From NCBI RefSeq assembly GCF_023701485.1, contig NZ_JAMQBK010000104.1, positions 1-64,000 of the forward strand: a stretch of 64,000 nt of DNA, in the 5' to 3' direction. Each line of letters begins with the position of its first letter. The stretch's first letter is position 1. This stretch comes from Aporhodopirellula aestuarii. Its GTDB lineage: Bacteria; Planctomycetota; Planctomycetia; Pirellulales; Pirellulaceae. Positions 54,752 to 63,416 of the stretch are shown piece by piece. The notes beneath the pieces are model-generated. The model was not told where the DNA came from and searched no databases. It saw only the letters and a program-made list of their open reading frames with translations. The translations under genes were made by a program, and so were the position numbers.

Positions 54752-56377
54752 TTAGTAAACGTCGCGGTGATACCGACCGCTGGCGGAAAGTTCCTTGACG
54801 TAGGCGGCCGCCGCTTCTTCGCTCATGCCGCCTTCGCTTGCAACAACCTGATGCAGCGCCCGATCGACGTCTTTTGCCATTCGTGACGCATCACCGCAGA
54901 CATAGAACGAAGCCCCGGACTGCAACCACTGCCATAACTCGGCGGCATTCTCACGCATCCGGTCTTGGACATAAATCTTGCGGTCACTGTCTCGACTGAA
55001 CGCCGTATCGAGTCGGGTCAGAATCCCCGCAGATTGATACTCTTCGAGTTCTTCGCGGTAGAGGAAATCATAGGCCTCATGCTGGTCTCCAAAGAACAAC
55101 CAATTCTTGCCCGGTGCTTTCGTTTCCGCTCGCTCCTGCAAGAAAGCAACGAACGGTGCAATCCCCGTCCCGGGTCCAGTCATGATCATGGGCGTCTCAG
55201 GATCGGCGGGCACGGTAAACCCTGCGTGGTTGGGTTGCACAAACACACGTACGGTTTCACCTTCTGCGATTCGATCGGCCAACATGGTGCTGGCAACTCC
55301 TTTGCGTACCCGCCCCTCACGTTCGTAGATCACTTTGCCGACCGTCAAATGAACTTGATCACCAACGCGTTTCATGCTGCTAGCGATGGAATACAAACGA
55401 GGGTTCAGCGGATCGAGCGTCTCAATCACTTCCGTCCCCGCCACGGTTGCACCCTTGGCAACTTCGAACACATCGAGCACGTCAAACCCGTCGGGAACAC
55501 CGACATCGAGCATCTTGCGAAGTGTTTCTTGTGCGGACTTATCGGAAATTCGGTCAATCAATAGTTCGATTAATTCGTCGCTCGGATCTTTCAGGCAGTA
55601 GTCCTCACACAACGCCTGCAAGAGCGACTTAGTTTCGCCCGACGGAGTCGTCACGCTGACATTCGGATCCGCGGCCATCGCGTCGACCAATCGGGTCGCC
55701 AAGTCAGGACAATTGGTTGGGAAGACACCGAGCGCATCCCCCACATCGTAAGTCAGCCCTGATCCGGAAAGATCGATAACGACGTGGCGAGTGTCTTTCG
55801 CTGATCCTTCTTCGTTGAGTTCACGGGATTCAAGCAATTTCGCCGTGAACGGGTTGTTCCGTGACCACTGCGCCGCTTTGCCGTTACGACCGGCCGCGGT
55901 GCCGTTGGCATGTCCATTACGTGACACGCCCGCTGCGGATCCGTTGCCGTTTTCAGCGGAACCCTCGTCCGACGCGTTGTCAGCGAGAATCTTCTTGATC
56001 ATCTGTTTGGTTTCTTTGCCACCGGGACTGCACAGAGTGAGATTGGTTTCTTCGCCGCGCGCAATCGCTTCGCCATAGGTCTGGCATAGATAACCACACG
56101 AGCCGCAGTCCAACTGCGCCATCGCGGCCATCAATTTTCGCTCCTTCGGTTTCCCCTCGGCCAATTCCATGCGGTCCAGAATCGGGAGCGACGAATCATG
56201 CCACGCGAAATCCTCTTCTTCTGGCTCCGGTTCGGCGACTGCGGTCGCACCACCAATGCCGAGTGTCTGCGCAACCGATTCGGGTGAGCTGCCCGATTGC
56301 ATCCCGGTCAGACCGGCAAAAAATCCGTTAAGCCAAGCACGTTGCTCTTCGTTAAATGGGGCTGATTCTGGAATCAT
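54752..56377 (-). CDS. Fe-S/FAD/NADPH reductase (CysJ-like, electron donor)
   Basis: A 541-residue protein from the ATG at 56377. The N-terminus FNEEQRAWLNGFFAGL resembles that of the adjacent nitrite reductase. An Fe-S motif follows with Cys91, Cys94, Cys98 and Cys116 (CGSCGYLC...C), where CysJ normally has a flavodoxin FMN domain. The rest is the NADPH-cytochrome-reductase type FAD and NADPH part: RLYSIASS, GKVIYEREGRVRKGVASTML, GPGTGIAPFVAFLQERAE and CGDASRMAKDVDRAL, ending in YHRDVY. It would pass NADPH electrons via FAD to a [4Fe-4S] centre, probably to NirA or the nitrate reductase in this cluster. Confidence 0.9.
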   Translation of the reverse strand: MIPESAPFNEEQRAWLNGFFAGLTGMQSGSSPESVAQTLGIGGATAVAEPEPEEEDFAWHDSSLPILDRMELAEGKPKERKLMAAMAQLDCGSCGYLCQTYGEAIARGEETNLTLCSPGGKETKQMIKKILADNASDEGSAENGNGSAAGVSRNGHANGTAAGRNGKAAQWSRNNPFTAKLLESRELNEEGSAKDTRHVVIDLSGSGLTYDVGDALGVFPTNCPDLATRLVDAMAADPNVSVTTPSGETKSLLQALCEDYCLKDPSDELIELLIDRISDKSAQETLRKMLDVGVPDGFDVLDVFEVAKGATVAGTEVIETLDPLNPRLYSIASSMKRVGDQVHLTVGKVIYEREGRVRKGVASTMLADRIAEGETVRVFVQPNHAGFTVPADPETPMIMTGPGTGIAPFVAFLQERAETKAPGKNWLFFGDQHEAYDFLYREELEEYQSAGILTRLDTAFSRDSDRKIYVQDRMRENAAELWQWLQSGASFYVCGDASRMAKDVDRALHQVVASEGGMSEEAAAAYVKELSASGRYHRDVY

Positions 56378-56431
56378 TGGATTGCAAAGGGTTTGAGGGG
56401 AAAAGTAACACGTATCAAAACTCAAGTCGCA

Positions 56432-58252
56432 CTAGGCGACCGGAGCATGCGTGAGCGTTCGGAGCTCGTCGATCGTTTTTCGTCTCGCAAAATCGACGAA
56501 AGATTCGTCGACATGTCGTTCGGCAAGGTAGCCGTCAATCAGGTTCGTAATCAGCGGCGGAAGTTCATCAAACGCGATCGACTTCAGCAGCTCTCGGCCG
56601 ATTCCACGTCGTTCGCCCCAACCACCGCCGACCATGACGTGGTAGCCGTCGACCATGTCCTCGCCTCGCTCGACTTGGCAAGCGATCAGTCCGATATCGC
56701 CGATGTAATGCTGAGCACAACTGTGATGGCAACCGGTAAGGTGGATGTTGATGGGCACATCGATTTCGAACTGCGACTCGAGGGCGACCGCCAATGCCAT
56801 TGCGTTGGCCTTCGTGTCAGCGCCGGCATACTTGCAGCCCGCACTCCCGGTACAGGCAACCAAGCCCGCCCGGAAGGAACTGGCTCGGTAATCCAGGCCA
56901 CATGCCAGGATCGCCGCTTGAACTTCAGCGAGATCACGTTCCCGGATACCTGGGATCAACAAGTTCTGCCAAACAGTCCAGCGGATCTCACCATTGCCAT
57001 ATTCATCGGCGATCTCGGCAAGCGAACGTGCCTGATCGCTAGTCATCCGACCGACGGGTAAAACAACACCGACGTAATAGCGGCCCTTTTGTTTTTGCTC
57101 GTGGACACCCACGTGAGCCAACCGATCTTCGTTGTCGGTGAATGTCAGACGACTTTCATCCACACGCCGAAGCGGCTTGCCGTGTTCCTTTTCAACTTCG
57201 CTAATAAACCGATCGAATCCCCAATCGTCGAGCACGTATTTCAATCGTGCTTTTTTGCGATCGGTGCGATCACCGTTTTTGACAAATACTCGCACGATCG
57301 CCCCCGCCACGGGAACACACTCATCCGGCGTCAGCAAAACACCAGTCGGTCGCGCGAAATCTTGATGCCCGGTGATCCCACCGAGCGTGAGTTGGAAATA
57401 GACCCCCGCGGGCAGGTCATCGGAACTGGCCGACGCGTCGACCTGAACCGCCTTGAATCCGATATCGTTCGTGTCCTCGAGAGACGCAATCCTGCCACCA
57501 CCATCAAAGGCGATATTGAACTTTCGCGGCAAACCGTACATCTCGCGATGGTTCAAAATGTAATGGTGCATCCGCTGCGCTAAGGGAATCGTTTCGATCA
57601 GTTCATCGGGGTCGATTCCTGACAAACAACTCGCGGTGCAGTTACGAATGTTATCGCTTCCCGATCCCAGACTGATGACATCGAGTTCACGGATGCCGTA
57701 GAGCATATTGGCGGCTTGGTCGGCCGGTATCTCACGAAACTGCAGGTTAGCTCGCGTCGTGACATCGAGGTAACCGCCAGCCGAGCGGTCCGATAAATCC
57801 GCGAGGCCCGCCAATTGCCAGGCTCGCGAAAGTCCCCCTGGGATCCGCAATCGCATCATGTACGAATCCTGGGCGGGGGCGACATGGAACAGACCATGCG
57901 ATTTTTGCAAAAACACGTCTGTCCCTTTCGGGAACTCCCCCGCGTCACTTCGGGCGATAATCTCGTCCCACATATCGAGAGGATTCTTCGCCTGTTTGGC
58001 GAGTTCCTCCTTACATAATTTCTTGCCCGCTTGGATCGTCGCGGCTTGGGCCTCCAAAGCAATTCTTTCAGGCCCCACCGGCAGGGCTTGCCCGTCCACC
58101 GTGGCACTGCCATTGCCAATTGAGATCGCGGTTCCTCCCCCGGCGCTGCCGGCGAGCACCGGCAATCCACTGACCGCCCGCGCGACATCGGCTCCGAACG
58201 TGAATCCGCACAGATACTGTTTTTGCTCTTCGGTGAATGGTTTGTCGGCCAT
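56432..58252 (-). CDS. nirA: Assimilatory nitrite reductase (siroheme, NirA type)
   Basis: A 606-residue siroheme and [4Fe-4S] reductase of the nitrite/sulfite reductase fold. Cluster ligands Cys467, Cys473, Cys508 and Cys512 are in CTGSAGC and TGCHHSC. The N-terminal PFTEEQKQYLCGFTFGADV and a 90-residue Gly-rich extension before the ferredoxin-like half (DSYMMRLRIPGGLSRAWQL) are extra to the plain NirA core. DLSDRSAGGYLDVTTRANLQF and RLAHVGVHEQKQKGRYYVGVVLPVGRM are typical half-domain motifs. It reduces nitrite to ammonium. The gene follows nasA by 13 bases. Confidence 0.93.
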   Translation of the reverse strand: MADKPFTEEQKQYLCGFTFGADVARAVSGLPVLAGSAGGGTAISIGNGSATVDGQALPVGPERIALEAQAATIQAGKKLCKEELAKQAKNPLDMWDEIIARSDAGEFPKGTDVFLQKSHGLFHVAPAQDSYMMRLRIPGGLSRAWQLAGLADLSDRSAGGYLDVTTRANLQFREIPADQAANMLYGIRELDVISLGSGSDNIRNCTASCLSGIDPDELIETIPLAQRMHHYILNHREMYGLPRKFNIAFDGGGRIASLEDTNDIGFKAVQVDASASSDDLPAGVYFQLTLGGITGHQDFARPTGVLLTPDECVPVAGAIVRVFVKNGDRTDRKKARLKYVLDDWGFDRFISEVEKEHGKPLRRVDESRLTFTDNEDRLAHVGVHEQKQKGRYYVGVVLPVGRMTSDQARSLAEIADEYGNGEIRWTVWQNLLIPGIRERDLAEVQAAILACGLDYRASSFRAGLVACTGSAGCKYAGADTKANAMALAVALESQFEIDVPINIHLTGCHHSCAQHYIGDIGLIACQVERGEDMVDGYHVMVGGGWGERRGIGRELLKSIAFDELPPLITNLIDGYLAERHVDESFVDFARRKTIDELRTLTHAPVA

Positions 58253-58265
58253 GATTGAATTCGTT

Positions 58266-60539
58266 TTAGTAACTCTGTGGAATGATACGAACGGCGCAGT
58301 CTTTGTAGCTCGGCTGACCGCTGTGAGGATCGAAGTGCGCCAACGTCAATCGATTCGTCACGTCGTAGTGCATCGGAATAAAGGCTTGCCCCCGCCGAAC
58401 CGTTGCCGTGATGCTGGCGGTGACGGTGATTTCCCCTCGCCGTGATTGCACGCGAACGGTTTGCCCATGTTCGATCTCAAGTTCATCCGCATCGACGGGA
58501 TTGATCTCGACGTAAGCTTCGTTCGGATACAACATCCTGAGCACGGGACTCTGACGCGTCCGTGTCTGGGTATGCCACTGGCTGACGGTTCCCCGTCCGG
58601 TCAGCAACAGGATTGGATAAGTCTCGTTGGGTGATTCGGGCATCGATTGAATATCGTCGACGACCAACCTCGCCCGCCCATCGGCGTGAAAGAATTTGCC
58701 GTCCTCAAACAGTCGACGTTGCTGAGGCGGATCGAGGGTCCCCTGCTGTGAGTCTGCTTCCGACCATGGCCACTGAATGCCCCCGCAAGCGTCGAGTTGG
58801 CGGTAACCTTCGATCCCGGTAATGTCACACGGCTGATCACGGCTAAGTCGTTGCAAGATCCGAAACACCGCCTCGGGATCGGTCCACTCGGCAAATTGAT
58901 CAGCCACACCCCAGTAATGTGCGATGCCGCGGAAGATTTGGAAATCGGCGAGTGCTTCGCCTGGGGCACGACGCACCTTCTTGATCAGCCCATAGCGTCG
59001 TTCGCTATTGATGAACGTACCTTCCTTCTCGCCCCAACCCGCCGATGGCAAGACGAGGTTTGCGTGGCGTGCGGTCTCAGTCGTGTGATACATGTCCTGA
59101 ACGACCATGAACTCCAACTTGCCGAAGAGTTTGCGGACATCGGATTGATCGATCCAACTATGGGCGGGATTCGTTGCGATGACCCACAGCCCTTTGATCT
59201 CGCCGCGGCGGACCCCTTCGATGATCCGGTCGTATTTCCAACTGCCTTCGCTGGGGATGCACTCCACGTCCATTGACAGGGCATCGGCTACTTTACGGCG
59301 ATCCGCCTCTTCTTCAAAACGATGGTGGCCCATCAGGTTGGTCGTGTTACTCCATAACCGCGATCCCATCGCGTTGCATTGACCGGTAATGCTGTTCGCC
59401 CCCGTCCCCGGTCGACCGATGTTGCCGGTGATCAAGGCGATATTGATGATCGCTTGGGCGGTACGCGTCCCCTGATAACTTTGATTGACCCCCATCGTCC
59501 ACCACAACGAGACCGCTGTCCCTTTGCCGATCGCCTCGGCGGCACGGACGATGGAGGCGGGTGCGATTCCGGCCTCCCGGGCTACCGACTCGACATCGAA
59601 CGCAGCAACGTGCTGTTGCAGGGTTTCAAAACCGGTCGTGTTGGACGCCACGAAATCGTGATCGACCAAGTCGTTTTGAATCAGATAGTTGGTAATCGCG
59701 TAGAGTAATGCTAAGTCATTTTTGGGACGAATCTGCAGATGCTGGGTCGCGGCCATCGCCGTTTCCGTTCGCCGCGGATCAATCACGATGATCTCAGGCT
59801 GATTCTGATTTCGCAGCACCCGCTCCCACATGATCGGATGAGCGATGCAAGGGTTCGAACCGACGAACACAAGACAATCGCTTTGCTCAAAATCGTCGTA
59901 CGTATAAGGCGGAGAATCGAAGCCGAACGACTCCTTATATGCCGTCGCCGCAGTCGCCATGCATTGACGTGTGTTGCCATCACCGTGCTTGATCCCCATC
60001 CCGAAACGGGCGAGAGCACCGAGAAACGCCATTTCCTCCGACGGAATCTGACCGGTCGATAGAAACGCGACCGAATCCATTCCATGACGCTCTTGCACGC
60101 CACGGATTCCATCGACAAAGGTCTGGAACGCTTCATGCCAACCGATCGGCCGGTGCGTGCCATCGGCACCACGCAGCAATGGCGTGGTTGCCCGCTCGGG
60201 AGAGTCGAGCACACGCAGCGCTTCCCATCCTTTGGGACATGCCATGCCGAGGTTCACGGGGTACTTCGTCTCAGGCGTCAGTCCGACGGCCTGACCTTCG
60301 CGCAAATGCAAACGCAGCCCACATCCCGTCGCGCAAAAGCCGCATGTTGCCGTCGTTGTCGTGTCCGCGGCCATCGACGCATGCGTCATTCCCAGCCCAT
60401 GGTCACCGGGGTGCAACAACAACTCGCGGGTCATCTCGCCTTCGCGGCGAAGCAAGACTTGTGGCAACGCAAAAGGAACCTTCGCGCCGTTTCCGGTTGT
60501 CAGATCAACCGCTGGACTCGGACCGATCTCCATACTCAT
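58266..60539 (-). CDS. nasA: Assimilatory nitrate reductase catalytic subunit (molybdopterin)
   Basis: A 757-residue Mo-bisMGD oxidoreductase from the ATG at 60539, which overlaps the upstream stop by ATGA. The [4Fe-4S] motif is Cys66, Cys69, Cys73 and Cys101. Motifs GNTRQCMATAATAYKESFG, SIVRAAEAIGKG, WTMGVNQSYQGT, ALITGNIGRPGTGANSITGQCNAMGSR and LLLTGRGTVSQWHTQTRTRQSP place it in the NarB/NasA/formate-dehydrogenase group. The C-terminal [2Fe-2S]/NADH part of some NasA is absent. The physiological electron donor is probably the DmsBC-like subunit just upstream, or the downstream flavoprotein. Confidence 0.9.
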   Translation of the reverse strand: MSMEIGPSPAVDLTTGNGAKVPFALPQVLLRREGEMTRELLLHPGDHGLGMTHASMAADTTTTATCGFCATGCGLRLHLREGQAVGLTPETKYPVNLGMACPKGWEALRVLDSPERATTPLLRGADGTHRPIGWHEAFQTFVDGIRGVQERHGMDSVAFLSTGQIPSEEMAFLGALARFGMGIKHGDGNTRQCMATAATAYKESFGFDSPPYTYDDFEQSDCLVFVGSNPCIAHPIMWERVLRNQNQPEIIVIDPRRTETAMAATQHLQIRPKNDLALLYAITNYLIQNDLVDHDFVASNTTGFETLQQHVAAFDVESVAREAGIAPASIVRAAEAIGKGTAVSLWWTMGVNQSYQGTRTAQAIINIALITGNIGRPGTGANSITGQCNAMGSRLWSNTTNLMGHHRFEEEADRRKVADALSMDVECIPSEGSWKYDRIIEGVRRGEIKGLWVIATNPAHSWIDQSDVRKLFGKLEFMVVQDMYHTTETARHANLVLPSAGWGEKEGTFINSERRYGLIKKVRRAPGEALADFQIFRGIAHYWGVADQFAEWTDPEAVFRILQRLSRDQPCDITGIEGYRQLDACGGIQWPWSEADSQQGTLDPPQQRRLFEDGKFFHADGRARLVVDDIQSMPESPNETYPILLLTGRGTVSQWHTQTRTRQSPVLRMLYPNEAYVEINPVDADELEIEHGQTVRVQSRRGEITVTASITATVRRGQAFIPMHYDVTNRLTLAHFDPHSGQPSYKDCAVRIIPQSY

Positions 60540-62377
60540 TTCAGCGTCCCCGGCATTCGGTCGTAGACCACACTCATGAAATACAACAAACGCTCTGACG
60601 ATTCGCCGGCGAGGAAGGCGACCGAAGCGAAAGACATCAGTAGCACCGAGACCGCATCCCAACCAAACGCGATCGAAGCGATGGCAAACATGCAAGCGAC
60701 GACGCCCGACCAACCACCGATCGAACGAACCTGACTCAGCGTCTGCAAATGGGTCGTCACCAATCGCCGACTGCGGAAATCAACGGCTTTCGCCGACTCG
60801 GGTTTGGACGCCTTTTCGGCTTTGGGAGATCCTAGATAAAAACTCATCTCCCAAAACAACTTGGCCGCCCCGGCCATAGCACCGGTCAAAAGCAACAACG
60901 TTGACGCGGTCTTGAAATCGCTGGTGGCAAAAACCGCCAATGCCGTCAGCGACGCGCCGGCGATCAATCCGGTCGATAGAAAACGGGGCATCGTGCGACT
61001 GTATCGCCACAATTCACGCCGTGTCGCGATGTAAATCATCGCACTGCTGTATAAGCCAGCGATTCCAAGAACGATTGCCGCAACCAACGTGGCACTGATC
61101 GCCCAACTAGGAATCACCACCCAGTCTGGAATCGCATCAACGACCGCGACTGGCATCCAAGCCGATATGACTGGCAACCAAAGCAATCCCGTCGCGACCA
61201 CCAAGGCACCGACGAACTTGCCCAACAAGACCGCTTCACGACTTAACCACGAGGTACGCAACCCAAGAAAAACACGCCATGCTCGTAGCGGTTGCCCCAG
61301 GTGCAACGGTGCGATATTGAGTCCGATCATCGCGACAATCAACGAAACCAACGCGGTAACCCGCGTCGCTTCCACTGGCATTTCGGCTCCACCGAACCAC
61401 ATCCCCGTGGCAGCCAACCGTTCGAGCACCAACATACCGACGGAGATTTCCGTTCCGATCAACATTAACGCCAGCGGCCAATGACTCTCAGCAACCTCAT
61501 CGATACGTGAATCTTGTGGTACCGCGACCTGCAATTGCTCGCCGCGTTTTGTCACGTAACGCGTGGTCGGGCGAGTCAACGACGAGAGCGGCGCTTCGGG
61601 AACCAAGCGATCAGATTGGGTCGCAACGGACTGAGCCACGTCGACGGTGCGGATCGCGATCGCCTCGTTCGGACACGACTGAACACAGGCGGGAGCTTCG
61701 CCAGTCTTCAATCGTTGATGGCACATGTCACACTTGCGGACAATCCCCAATCGCTTGCTGTATTTGGGAACCTCGTAAGGACACATCATCGTGCAGTATT
61801 TGCAACCGATGCACTGATCATCGAGATGGCGAACGATCCCGGTCACCGGATCCTTGACATATGCCTTGACCGGACACCCGTTGAGACATCCAGGGTCTTC
61901 ACAATGGTGGCAGGCGGTGGTTACATGCTGAATACCAGCACTCGCGACCGTGATTGGTGAGTCCTCGACTTGGATCGCCGTTGGCATCACAGCAATCTCC
62001 GATTCCATTTCGCCGATCGTCAGCGTACCGACTTTCCGCCAGCTCTCTGTTTCCTCGAGGCCGTTCATTGTGTGACAGGCCACCACGCAGGCCTTGCAGC
62101 CACTACACGAATCGAGATTGACTTCGAAGGCGAGCTGCTGCCCCGGTTCCGGAGGAGTTGCGGGCAACAAACGGCGATAGTAGATCGATTGCGCCGGCTC
62201 CAATTCGCCTGTCGAGTGCGCCTGTGAAAACTCTTCCACCGCGGTCAGCGAATGTTGCTCCTCGAGCAACATCCCGACCAGATCGAAATCCGCATCGTCC
62301 CCCGAAAACGGCAGCGGCGATCGCGATGACGTCGATCGTCGTTCGGCCTTCGTTTCGAGGGGAAGTGTGCTAGACAT
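60536..62377 (-). CDS. Fused DmsB-like ferredoxin and DmsC-like anchor subunit
   Basis: A 613-residue fusion. Residues 25-70 form a conserved-looking N-terminal segment (DFDLVGMLLEEQHSLTAVEEF). Residues 85-270 are a DmsB-type ferredoxin with four clusters: CSGCKACVVAC, CHHCEDPGCLNGCP, CIGCKYCTMMCP and CDMCHQRL...CVQSCP. Residues 295-605 contain eight or so membrane helices of the DmsC family. In DMSO reductase these are two proteins that carry electrons from quinol to the Mo subunit. Here they are one chain next to an assimilatory nitrate reductase. It is predicted to be in the inner membrane. Confidence 0.92.
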   Translation of the reverse strand: MSSTLPLETKAERRSTSSRSPLPFSGDDADFDLVGMLLEEQHSLTAVEEFSQAHSTGELEPAQSIYYRRLLPATPPEPGQQLAFEVNLDSCSGCKACVVACHTMNGLEETESWRKVGTLTIGEMESEIAVMPTAIQVEDSPITVASAGIQHVTTACHHCEDPGCLNGCPVKAYVKDPVTGIVRHLDDQCIGCKYCTMMCPYEVPKYSKRLGIVRKCDMCHQRLKTGEAPACVQSCPNEAIAIRTVDVAQSVATQSDRLVPEAPLSSLTRPTTRYVTKRGEQLQVAVPQDSRIDEVAESHWPLALMLIGTEISVGMLVLERLAATGMWFGGAEMPVEATRVTALVSLIVAMIGLNIAPLHLGQPLRAWRVFLGLRTSWLSREAVLLGKFVGALVVATGLLWLPVISAWMPVAVVDAIPDWVVIPSWAISATLVAAIVLGIAGLYSSAMIYIATRRELWRYSRTMPRFLSTGLIAGASLTALAVFATSDFKTASTLLLLTGAMAGAAKLFWEMSFYLGSPKAEKASKPESAKAVDFRSRRLVTTHLQTLSQVRSIGGWSGVVACMFAIASIAFGWDAVSVLLMSFASVAFLAGESSERLLYFMSVVYDRMPGTLK

Positions 62378-62452
62378 TAATTCGCTTGAGGGTGATTTCG
62401 AACGGTGAGCTTGAAAGATTTACTTCAGTGTTCAGAACGACAAAACAATCAA

Positions 62453-63373
62453 TCAAAAGAGAAACAGGATGATGCTCGTCAGGGTGGAACCTTCGAAAAA
62501 CGGAATCGCCAACCCTGAGGCCGGCCCAGGAACTGCCGAGTCAGGATTGCGACCGGCGAGGAGTTCGTTGGGATCATCCGTCACGAGAACTCGTTTCTCC
62601 TTACGCAGACGCGAGAACGGAGCCAATTCACTTGAGCAGCGAGTTCCGACCTTCAGCGGATAGTCATCACCGAGGTTGTAGTAGGCTGCGGAGCTGAGTT
62701 GGAATTCGTTCCGCCCCGGTTGGACCTTCCACACCTCGATGCCCCGCGCGATCGGATTCTCCGAAGAACTGATCAGCACCGCGGTGGACCGAAACGCGTC
62801 CGACGCCACGGGGATGCCGATTGCCGTTCGCAACAGATCCGCCGATGCTCCGGCGGCCCGCAAGAAACCCGGGTGATTGGCGAGGTCATCGTGGATCACA
62901 CCACAACGTTCTTCCCAAACTTGACCGGGCAGACCACTGCCTCGTTCGAATCGCACAAAAGAACTGACGTTGTGGAACCGCTCCATCGTTCCGTAGTAAC
63001 CGTCTTTCAGGGCAACCTCGTCATAAATCCCGATCGGTTCCCACACTTCGAAAACGCCAATCGGCAGCGATGACGATGACTCACTACTGCGAGCCAACAA
63101 CACGACGACCGAAACCACACGTCCGTCGCAGTGGACGGGAATTGCAATTGCAGCGGCAGCGTCTAACGGCAAATCCGTCGAGGTGACTTCCGCCGTCCCC
63201 GACAACAATGCCAACTCGGCGAACGAGATCATTTCGTTGCGACGACTCGGCATCAACGCCCCCGACTCACCGACGTCATACACCACGACATCAGTGAGAA
63301 AACAATTGGAAGGCAGCGAGGAGATGCTGAGATTTGATGACCAATGGTCGATAGTATGAAAAGAAGAAGACAT
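62453..63373 (-). CDS. Tandem GAF-like protein of the nitrate cluster
   Basis: A 306-residue soluble protein from ATG 63373 (the frame opens at 63484). I see repeated units ending in a hydrophobic strand: IAIPVHCDGRVVSVVVLL, IGIPVASDAFRSTAVLI and LAIPFFEGSTLTSIILFLF, plus RGSGLPGQVWEERCGVIHDDL, a GAF-domain motif. So the chain looks like two or three GAF-type units. No output domain, HTH or kinase is present. It lies between the nitrate transporter ATPase and the nitrate-reductase genes; a regulatory ligand-sensing role (NreA-like) is a guess. Confidence 0.78.
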   Translation of the reverse strand: MSSSFHTIDHWSSNLSISSLPSNCFLTDVVVYDVGESGALMPSRRNEMISFAELALLSGTAEVTSTDLPLDAAAAIAIPVHCDGRVVSVVVLLARSSESSSSLPIGVFEVWEPIGIYDEVALKDGYYGTMERFHNVSSFVRFERGSGLPGQVWEERCGVIHDDLANHPGFLRAAGASADLLRTAIGIPVASDAFRSTAVLISSSENPIARGIEVWKVQPGRNEFQLSSAAYYNLGDDYPLKVGTRCSSELAPFSRLRKEKRVLVTDDPNELLAGRNPDSAVPGPASGLAIPFFEGSTLTSIILFLF

Positions 63374-63416
63374 GATTCGATTAGATGGAGAAGACGGTTT
63401 TATAAAAGTCAGACTC

